DNA from: Actinomycetes bacterium
Lineage (GTDB): Bacteria; Actinomycetota; Acidimicrobiia; Acidimicrobiales; RAAP-2
Length of the DNA stretch: 56,152 nt
Reading direction: 5' to 3'
Assembly (NCBI GenBank): GCA_021845725.1
Contig: JAJZVL010000013.1
Location: 1-56,152 of the forward strand
A program made the position numbers and the translations under genes. This document shows, piece after piece, positions 47,100-54,016 of this stretch. Under the pieces are notes generated by a model. That model searched no databases and was not told the DNA's origin. It was given only the letters and a program-made list of their open reading frames with translations. Positions within the stretch are counted from its first letter, which is position 1. Every line of letters starts with the position of its first letter.

Positions 47100-48770
47100 T
47101 CAGGGATGGCCGTTGCGCCCCGAGAGGAGGTCCAGGCCCTGTAGGGCGAGTGTGAGGCGGGTGCGCGTCGACTGGTCGTCCACGTCGCGCCCGAGGACCG
47201 CTTCGACGCGTGCGATGCGCTGGTAGAGGGTGCGCCGCTGGATCCCCAGCTCGCGGGCGGCATCGGCCTTGCGTCCGGCGTGCTTCAGGTACGCGCGCAG
47301 GGTGGGGACGAGCCTCGGCCGCAGGGCGCCGTCGCGCTCGAGGAGCGGGCGCAGCTCGGAGTCGACGAAGCGGGAGAGCTCGGGCCCCTCGGCGAGCCGT
47401 AGGAGCAACTGGAACGTGCCGAGCTCGGAGAAGTGATGGACACGCCGGGTGTCGTTGGCCTCCCTCGCGAACCCCACGGCGACGGTCGCCTCTTCGATCG
47501 CGCGCTGCAGCGTGTCCGGCGCGCCGGCGGCACTCGCGCCGGCGACCACCTCGACGCCGCTGCGGCGGATGGCCCGCGCCGAGGCGGTCTCCACCAGCTC
47601 GTCGAGCACGAGTCCGACGGGACGAGTCCCCGGAACCGCCACGATGGCGATCACCCGGTCGCCGCTCGTGCCTACGAGCGCGCTGCAGCCGCGTTCTGCT
47701 ACAGAGGATCTGAGGGCAGCGGCGAGCGCGCGGAGTGTCTCGAGGCGGTCGTCGTCGGCGAGGTGGTGGACACTGCGCTCACCGTGGGTCTGGCGCACGT
47801 CCAGCGCGGCAGCCACGAGCCGCCCCTCGTCGAGGACGGCACCCAGGCTCTTCGCCCGCCGAAAGATGTCGGCGGGTGAGCCGTGCCGCCCGGCGACGAT
47901 CGCCCCGATGAGCGCGTCGCTCGCGCGCTCCGCGAGGTGCGCGGCGTCCTTCTCCGAGAGCATCGCCAGCGCGAGCGCCGCACCTGCCCGGTCGACGAGC
48001 AGCTCGTCCACGTCTCCCGTTCCCAGCCCGGTGTCCAGGACGTGGAGGCGTCCCCAGCGCTCTCGGCGGATCCAGATGTCCACCCAGGTGCAACCGGGTG
48101 CCCGTGCGAACGGTCGAACACGGTGCACGCCGCCTGCGGTGCCGTCGCTCGAGTGCCCGTGGACGAGCAGAGCGTGACTGTCCCAAACGGCCGGCGTGTC
48201 GTCGTCGGCGCCCGGCCCGCACGCGGCGACCACGCGGCGCGCGGCGTCCTCGAAGACGACCTCGGTCCCGAACACCGATGCGAGGCGCGCGACGAGCGTC
48301 GCCACGTCGGCCCCGCCGAGGATCTCCTCGGCCAGCTGCCGACTCACGCGCTCGGCCCGGTCGAGGAGGTCGTACTGCCTGCTCAGGATCTCCCGGTGGA
48401 CGACCTCGGTCACTTCCACGAAGCGGGTCTCGTGCTCGAGCGAGACGAGCGGGAGCCCGCGGGCGACGGCTGCGTCGACGAGCTCGGGAGGGACCGCGTC
48501 GAAGGTGCGACCAAGCTCCACGATCACGCCGGACGCACCTGCGTCGGCCAGCTCGTCGATGTAGCGCCGTCTGGCGTTGGCCTCGCCGGCCATGCCGAGC
48601 CCGGTCGTGAGCAGCAGCTCACCACCCTCGAGGAGATGGGCGATGTCGGGCAGCTCGGCCACGTGGACCCACCGGACCGGCCGGCCGAGGTTGGCCGCGC
48701 CTGCGAGCACCCGCGCGCCTGCGCTCCGCAACGGCTCGAGCTCCAGGACCTCTCCGATGGTGAGCGGCAT
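47100..48770 (-). CDS. PucR-family transcriptional regulator
   Basis: A 556-residue regulator. The N-terminal PucR domain is PLTIGEVLELEPLRSAGARVL ... VAELPDIAHLLEGGELLLTTG; the central part is a GGDEF-like ligand/sensing region; the C-terminal helix-turn-helix is RPRLVPTLRAYLKHAGRKADAARELGIQRRTLYQRI. Members control purine, amine and amino-acid catabolic operons, usually as activators. It is divergent from the aminotransferase-mmsA operon and is its likely regulator. ATG 48770 lies 6 bp after a TAATGT box and next to an inverted repeat. Confidence 0.88.
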   Translation of the reverse strand: MPLTIGEVLELEPLRSAGARVLAGAANLGRPVRWVHVAELPDIAHLLEGGELLLTTGLGMAGEANARRRYIDELADAGASGVIVELGRTFDAVPPELVDAAVARGLPLVSLEHETRFVEVTEVVHREILSRQYDLLDRAERVSRQLAEEILGGADVATLVARLASVFGTEVVFEDAARRVVAACGPGADDDTPAVWDSHALLVHGHSSDGTAGGVHRVRPFARAPGCTWVDIWIRRERWGRLHVLDTGLGTGDVDELLVDRAGAALALAMLSEKDAAHLAERASDALIGAIVAGRHGSPADIFRRAKSLGAVLDEGRLVAAALDVRQTHGERSVHHLADDDRLETLRALAAALRSSVAERGCSALVGTSGDRVIAIVAVPGTRPVGLVLDELVETASARAIRRSGVEVVAGASAAGAPDTLQRAIEEATVAVGFAREANDTRRVHHFSELGTFQLLLRLAEGPELSRFVDSELRPLLERDGALRPRLVPTLRAYLKHAGRKADAARELGIQRRTLYQRIARVEAVLGRDVDDQSTRTRLTLALQGLDLLSGRNGHP

Positions 48771-48772
48771 AC

Positions 48773-48821
48773 ATGCACATTATCGGCACTCGAAGTCACG
48801 AGATATGCTCATTGTGTGCAT
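48773..48821. promoter_or_regulatory. inverted repeat ATGCACA / TGTGCAT, candidate PucR operator
   Basis: Perfect 7-bp arms at 48773-48779 and 48815-48821 with centres 42 bp apart, four helical turns. The left arm overlaps the pucR -10 and leader (TAATGT 48782-48777); the right arm abuts the -35 of the aminotransferase promoter. One bound regulator could therefore control both genes. Confidence 0.5.
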
Positions 48822-48849
48822 TGTCGTTCGACCTCTCCCGCTCTACGAT
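48821..48849 (+). promoter_or_regulatory. promoter TTGTCG-17-TACGAT of the aminotransferase operon
   Basis: -35 TTGTCG (48821-48826) and -10 TACGAT (48844-48849) with 17-bp spacing. The transcript would have a leader of about 67 nt with an AGAGGGG ribosome site. Confidence 0.6.
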
Positions 48850-48922
48850 CGTGGGCGCGAGCCGTTAGGGCGTCCGCGGGGCCACGAGACCCCGTGTGGT
48901 CAACACGAGCAGAGGGGTGCAG

Positions 48923-50260
48923 ATGAGCGAGAAGGGCCCTGACCGGCTCTCGGCGGACGAGATCGTCGAGCTCTCGAAGCGCTACACGCTGTTCGACTGG
49001 GTCGCGCAGTCCAAGGCGTCGCCGCTACCGGTGGTCGCCGCCAGCGGCGTCTACTTCACTGCCGCGGACGGGAAGCGCTACTTGGACTTCAACTCCCAGC
49101 TCATGAGCGTGAACGCCGGTCACGGGGACTCGCGGATCGCGGATGCCGTCGCGAAGCAGGTGCACGAGCTCGCCTATGTGAGCTCGGCGGCCATGACCAC
49201 CGAGGTGCGTGCGCTCCTCGGGCGCAAGCTCGCAGAGCTCTTCCCTGGCGACATCGAGAAGTCGTTCTTCACGCTGGGTGGCGCCGAGGCCAACGAGAAC
49301 GCCGTCCGCATCGCGCGGGCGGTCACCGGGCGCCAGAAGATCCTTGCCCGGTACCGCTCCTACCACGGGGCGACGTCCGGGGCCATCACGCTCACGGGCG
49401 ACCCCAGGCGCTGGGCGAACGAGCCGGGCATCCCCGGCGTCGTCCACGTGCTCGACTTCTACCACGGCACCACCCGTCCGTGGGGCTCCGCTGCCGAGGC
49501 GCTCGCGCTGCTCGAAGAGACCATCGAGCTCGAAGGGCCTTCTACGATCGCGGCGTTCATCGTGGAGCCGGTGACGGGCACGAACGGCATCCTGATCCCG
49601 CCTGACGGCTACCTCCAGGGTGTGCGCGAGCTGTGCGACCGCTACGGCATCCTCCTCATCGCCGACGAGGTCATGAGCGGCTTCGGGCGGACCGGAAGAT
49701 GGTTCGCCGTCGACCACTGGGGCGTCGTCCCGGACCTCGTCACCTGCGCCAAGGGTCTCACGTCGAGCTACGTGCCGCTCGGAGCCGTGGGGCTCGCTCC
49801 CCACGTCGCCGAGTACTTCGAGGACCACGTCTTCGCAGGCGGCCTCACCTACAACTCGCACCCGGTCGGGCTCGCCGCGGCGCTCGCGACGATCCGCGTC
49901 TACGAGGAGGACGGCCTCATCGAGCACGCGGCCAAGATGGGAGAGGTGATGCGCCGGCACCACGAGGAGCTGGCCGCGCGCCACCCTTCGGTCGGCGCCT
50001 GCCGGAACATCGGCCTGTTCGGATGCCTCGAGCTCGTGCGGAACCGCACCACGGGTGAGCCCATGGCGCCGTTCAACTCGTCGAGCCCCGAGATGGCCGA
50101 GCTGCAGCGGTTCACCCTCGACAACGGCGTGTTCGTGAACCTCCACTGGAACCAGGTCATGACCAACCCGCCGCTGTGCATCACCGAAGAGCAGCTCGCA
50201 GAGGGTTTCGCCGTGCTCGACCGCGCGCTCGAGATCACCGACCGCGCAGTCGCCGGCTAG
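48923..50260 (+). CDS. class-III omega-aminotransferase (beta-alanine / 3-aminoisobutyrate type)
   Basis: A 445-residue PLP aminotransferase. FTLGGAEANENAVRIAR is the phosphate site, YRSYHGATSGAI the conserved following loop, LLIADEVMSGFGRTG holds the Asp contacting the pyridine nitrogen, and the PLP lysine is in TCAKGLTSSYVPLGAV near 275. Family members act on taurine, beta-alanine, GABA or 3-aminoisobutyrate; the mmsA gene 47 bp downstream favours beta-alanine or 3-aminoisobutyrate, which give (methyl)malonate semialdehyde. Start ATG 48923 has AGAGGGG 5 bp upstream. Confidence 0.88.
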   Translation: MSEKGPDRLSADEIVELSKRYTLFDWVAQSKASPLPVVAASGVYFTAADGKRYLDFNSQLMSVNAGHGDSRIADAVAKQVHELAYVSSAAMTTEVRALLGRKLAELFPGDIEKSFFTLGGAEANENAVRIARAVTGRQKILARYRSYHGATSGAITLTGDPRRWANEPGIPGVVHVLDFYHGTTRPWGSAAEALALLEETIELEGPSTIAAFIVEPVTGTNGILIPPDGYLQGVRELCDRYGILLIADEVMSGFGRTGRWFAVDHWGVVPDLVTCAKGLTSSYVPLGAVGLAPHVAEYFEDHVFAGGLTYNSHPVGLAAALATIRVYEEDGLIEHAAKMGEVMRRHHEELAARHPSVGACRNIGLFGCLELVRNRTTGEPMAPFNSSSPEMAELQRFTLDNGVFVNLHWNQVMTNPPLCITEEQLAEGFAVLDRALEITDRAVAG

Positions 50261-50307
50261 GCCATCAGGGCAACGGAACGAGCGAGAACGAGACGAGGAG
50301 GAACGCC

Positions 50308-51798
50308 ATGGAGCGCATCAGCCACTTCATCGCAGGCAAGGTGGTGCCTGGGGAGTCCGGCCGGCACGGGGACGTCTTCAATCCCGCCACCGGGGAGCGG
50401 ACGCACCAGGTCGATTTCGCGACCGCCGAGGAAGTGGGGCGCGCCGTCGAGGCGGCGCGCGCGGCGGCTGGGCCGTGGGGGACGACCTCGCTCGCCAGGC
50501 GGGCCGAGATCCTCTTCCGCATCCGCCGGACCCTCGACGCGCACCGCGGCGATCTCGCTCGGGCGGTCACGCTCCAGCATGGCAAGGTCCTCTCCGACGC
50601 AGCGGGGGAGGTCGCGCGCGGGATCGACAACGTGGACTACGCCTGCGGGATCCCGAACCTCCTCGCGGGACGCTACGCGGAGCGCGCGTCGACGGGTGTG
50701 GACGTCTACTCGGTTCGCCAGCCTCTCGGGGTCGTGGCGGGGATCACCCCGTTCAACTTCCCGGCGATGGTGCCGCTATGGATGTGCGCGAGCGCGATCG
50801 CCTGCGGCAACGCGTTCGTCCTCAAGCCCTCCGAGAAGGACCCGGCGGCGTCGATGCTCCTCGCCGAGCTCTTCTCGGAGGCCGGCCTCCCCGACGGCGT
50901 GTTCAATGTCGTCCAAGGGGACAAGGTCGCCGTCGACACGCTGCTCGCGCACCCTGACGTGCGAGCGATCTCGTTCGTGGGGTCGACCCCGATCGCCCGC
51001 TACATCTACGAAGAGGCCGCGCGGCACGCCAAGCGCGTGCAGGCGCTCGCCGGCGCGAAGAACCACATGGTGGTGCTTCCGGACGCGGACGTCCAGATGG
51101 CAGCCGACGCAGCGGTCTCCGCGGCCTACGGGTCGGCGGGAGAGCGCTGCATGGCGGTCTCGGTGGTGGTGCCCGTGGGACGTGTGGCGGAGCCGCTTGT
51201 CCAGGCGATCACGGAGCGGCTGTCCAACCTGCGGATCGGCCCCGGGCTCGACGAGAAGTCCGAGATGGGGCCGCTCGTGACGAAAGAGCACCGCGAGAAG
51301 GTCGCGTCGTACATGGACTCGGCTGCCAAGCAGGGAGCGAAGGTCCTGGTGGACGGCAGGGACCACCCTCTCTACGGCAAGGACGGGTTCTTCTTCGGTG
51401 CGTCGCTCATCGACCAGGTGACTCCGGAGATGGACTGCTACCGGGACGAGATCTTCGGTCCGGTGCTCTCGGTGGTGAGGGCCGGGACCTACGACGAGGC
51501 GATGACGCTCGTCAACGCCAACCCCTGGGGCAACGGCGCGGCGATCTTCACCCGGGACGGTGGCGCTGCCCGACGGTTCCAAGAGGAGGTCGAGGCGGGG
51601 ATGGTGGGCGTCAACGTGCCGATCCCGGTGCCTGTGGCGTACTTCTCCTTCGGCGGATGGAAGGCGTCGCTCTTCGGCGACACCCACATCTACGGCCCTG
51701 AGAGCATCAACTTCTACACCCGAGGCAAGGTCGTCACCGAGCGCTGGCCCGATCCCTCCACGAGCGCGGTCGACCTGGGGTTCCCGCAGAACCGCTGA
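50308..51798 (+). CDS. mmsA: CoA-acylating methylmalonate-semialdehyde dehydrogenase
   Basis: A 496-residue ALDH-superfamily enzyme that converts (methyl)malonate semialdehyde to propionyl-CoA or acetyl-CoA. It starts like the family (RISHFIAGKVVPG) and carries the MMSDH-specific catalytic segment AYGSAGERCMAVSVVV with the Cys near residue 280, ITPFNFPAMVPLWM and the ending PVPVAYFSFGGWKASLFGD. The usual ALDH catalytic Glu is replaced in the LAGAKNHMVVLPDAD context, normal for this family. A strong GAGGAGGAA ribosome site precedes ATG 50308. Operon with the aminotransferase. Confidence 0.95.
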   Translation: MERISHFIAGKVVPGESGRHGDVFNPATGERTHQVDFATAEEVGRAVEAARAAAGPWGTTSLARRAEILFRIRRTLDAHRGDLARAVTLQHGKVLSDAAGEVARGIDNVDYACGIPNLLAGRYAERASTGVDVYSVRQPLGVVAGITPFNFPAMVPLWMCASAIACGNAFVLKPSEKDPAASMLLAELFSEAGLPDGVFNVVQGDKVAVDTLLAHPDVRAISFVGSTPIARYIYEEAARHAKRVQALAGAKNHMVVLPDADVQMAADAAVSAAYGSAGERCMAVSVVVPVGRVAEPLVQAITERLSNLRIGPGLDEKSEMGPLVTKEHREKVASYMDSAAKQGAKVLVDGRDHPLYGKDGFFFGASLIDQVTPEMDCYRDEIFGPVLSVVRAGTYDEAMTLVNANPWGNGAAIFTRDGGAARRFQEEVEAGMVGVNVPIPVPVAYFSFGGWKASLFGDTHIYGPESINFYTRGKVVTERWPDPSTSAVDLGFPQNR

Positions 51799-51898
51799 GG
51801 AGGTCTTTGCCGCCAGGGTGGCAGGGCTCGCGGCGAAGGCGGGAGGGTCGGTGACCGTGCCGTGACCCGCGATCCCTCACGGAGCGTCGCCGTGCCGC

Positions 51899-51904
51899 TA
51901 GCCT
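51899..51904 (+). promoter_or_regulatory. -10 box TAGCCT of the PASTA kinase gene
   Basis: TAGCCT ends 12 bp before ATG 51917, slightly further than at the other leaderless-type genes. Confidence 0.4.
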
Positions 51905-51916
51905 TCATACGGGTCA

Positions 51917-54016
51917 ATGCCCATCGTCTCCGAACCCCTCGGCCGGGTACTGGGGAACCGCTACCGGCTCGTGGCGGCCCTTGGCTCCGGCGCGTCGGCC
52001 CATGTCTTCCTCGGCGAGGACATGGTGCTCCAGCGGCGCGTCGCCGTGAAGGTCCTCCAACCGGCTCTCGCCCATGACGACGCCTTCCTGCGCCGCTTCC
52101 GGGCGGAGGCACGTTCGGTAGCGGCACTGAACCACCCCCACGTCCTTCGCGTGTTCGACTGGGGGGAAGGGGAGGACGGTCCGTACCTGGTCCTCGAGTA
52201 CCTCGAGGGTGGGAGCCTGCTCGACATGCTGGCAGCTGGTCGCAGGCTCTCTGCCGGGCAGGCCGCCCGCGTCGGGGCCCAGGCCGCCGACGGCCTCGCC
52301 TACGCCCACGCACGCGGGATCATCCATCGTGACGTGAAGCCGGCCAACATCCTCTTCGACGAGGACGGCCGGGTGCGGGTCGCGGACTTCGGCGTGGCGC
52401 GGGCGCTGTCGAGCGCGTCGACGACCGACCCGGGCACGATGCTCGGGACCGCCCGCTACGCCTCGCCCGAGCAGGCCCAGGGCATGCAGCTCGACGGGCG
52501 GTCGGACGTGTACTCGCTCGGGCTGGTCCTCTACGAGGCGGTCACCGGAACGGTGCCGTTCGCCCGGGAGACGCCCCACGCGACGCTCCAGGCCCGGATC
52601 GGCGAGCCTGTGCCGAAGGATCCGGCCCTCGGCCCCCTCGAGCCCGAGCTCAGCGCTGCGTGTGCTCCAGAGGAGAAGGACCGCCCGGACGCGGCACAGC
52701 TCGCCCGACGGCTCGGAGATCTCGCCGACGAGCTCAGCCCCTTCGATCCGCTGCCCCTGGTCCGCCGCGCCCCGCTCGAGGGCACGGAGCCCGGCGCCAC
52801 GCAGGTCGATCTGCCCATCGCCGCCCATGAGGGGGACGTCACGCGTGTGGGGACGCCCGCCGTCGTCGCGGACCTCGGTGTCACGGGTGTGCTCGGCGCG
52901 ACGCGGCTCGGATCGGCTGCGAGCGGCGGGCTGGTCGACACCGGTGAGCCGACCGCGACAATCGGTCTCGGCAGTGGGGTGCCACCCGTCGGCGCGTACG
53001 GCATGCGCGGGCACCGTAGGCGGTGGCCTTGGGTGCTCGCGGTGCTCGTCGTCGTGGCGGCCATCCTCGCCGCAGGCGGCGTCTATGCCGTGAAGAACCA
53101 TCTGTTCGCGCCTAGCCACCTCGTGCCGTCGGTGGTCGGGGACACACTCGCGACCGCTCGCAGGGTGCTGCGCGCGGACCACTTCCACGTGCAGCTCCAG
53201 CCGGGTGTCACGTCGACCAAGGTGGCACCGGGCACGGTTGCCCGGGAGGACCCGAGACCGGGCACGTCGCTCAAGGAGGGAAGCACCGTGCAGCTCGTGC
53301 CCTCCTCGGGGGTGCCCTCGGTCACGGTGCCGTCGTTGACGGGGGGTCTCGATTGCACAGTGGCGACCCGGTTGCTCTCAGGCGCGCACTTGACGGCGAG
53401 CTGCCCCGCGGCGAGCGCGTATTCGAGGACAGTGCCCAACGGGGACGTGATCAGCTGGTCGTACGACGGAAAGACCGATCCTGTGACGGCACCGTACGGG
53501 TCGAAGATCCTCGTCACGGTGTCCGAGGGAAAGCCCCCGGTCAAGATCCCGTCGTTCGCCGGTGGGACGTACACACAGGCGGCCGCCACCTTGAGCGCAG
53601 ACGGTCTCTCGGTGACCGAGGTGCAGGCGTACTCGACAACCGTGCCGAACGGGGAGGTGATCGCGACGACACCCGGCACCGGGGCGACAGCGCCCGTCGG
53701 CTCGCACGTCACCGTGAGCGTCTCCAAGGGCCCCCGCGCGGTGCCGGTGCCCACAGTGATCGGCGACACGGTGACCAAGGCGACCGCGGCGGTCCAGGCC
53801 GCCGGCCTCACGGTCGGCGCGGTGTACGGACCGGGGACAGGGGTGGTCTTCACGACCAACCCTCTCGCCGGGCAGCAGGTGAAGGTCGGGACTGCGGTCG
53901 ACCTGTACAGCGAGCCCCCGCCCTCGACAGGCAACCAGCCGAAGCCGGGGTCGTCGACGACGTCGGGCACCACGGCGGGGACGACCACGTCTACGACGTC
54001 CCCCGCAGGGGGCTAG
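51917..54016 (+). CDS. PASTA-domain serine/threonine protein kinase, PknB-like
   Basis: A 699-residue receptor kinase. The kinase domain occupies about residues 14-270: glycine loop LGSGASAHVFLG, VAVKVLQ lysine, catalytic IIHRDVKPANIL, DFG in VADFGVARAL and ARYASPEQA. One membrane helix (WPWVLAVLVVVAAILAAGGVYAV) lies near 370-392. The outside part has about four PASTA repeats, which in PknB bind peptidoglycan fragments, then a Thr/Ser/Gly-rich tail. Its stop TAG shares the palindrome CTAG with the stop of the convergent flavoprotein gene. Confidence 0.93.
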   Translation: MPIVSEPLGRVLGNRYRLVAALGSGASAHVFLGEDMVLQRRVAVKVLQPALAHDDAFLRRFRAEARSVAALNHPHVLRVFDWGEGEDGPYLVLEYLEGGSLLDMLAAGRRLSAGQAARVGAQAADGLAYAHARGIIHRDVKPANILFDEDGRVRVADFGVARALSSASTTDPGTMLGTARYASPEQAQGMQLDGRSDVYSLGLVLYEAVTGTVPFARETPHATLQARIGEPVPKDPALGPLEPELSAACAPEEKDRPDAAQLARRLGDLADELSPFDPLPLVRRAPLEGTEPGATQVDLPIAAHEGDVTRVGTPAVVADLGVTGVLGATRLGSAASGGLVDTGEPTATIGLGSGVPPVGAYGMRGHRRRWPWVLAVLVVVAAILAAGGVYAVKNHLFAPSHLVPSVVGDTLATARRVLRADHFHVQLQPGVTSTKVAPGTVAREDPRPGTSLKEGSTVQLVPSSGVPSVTVPSLTGGLDCTVATRLLSGAHLTASCPAASAYSRTVPNGDVISWSYDGKTDPVTAPYGSKILVTVSEGKPPVKIPSFAGGTYTQAAATLSADGLSVTEVQAYSTTVPNGEVIATTPGTGATAPVGSHVTVSVSKGPRAVPVPTVIGDTVTKATAAVQAAGLTVGAVYGPGTGVVFTTNPLAGQQVKVGTAVDLYSEPPPSTGNQPKPGSSTTSGTTAGTTTSTTSPAGG

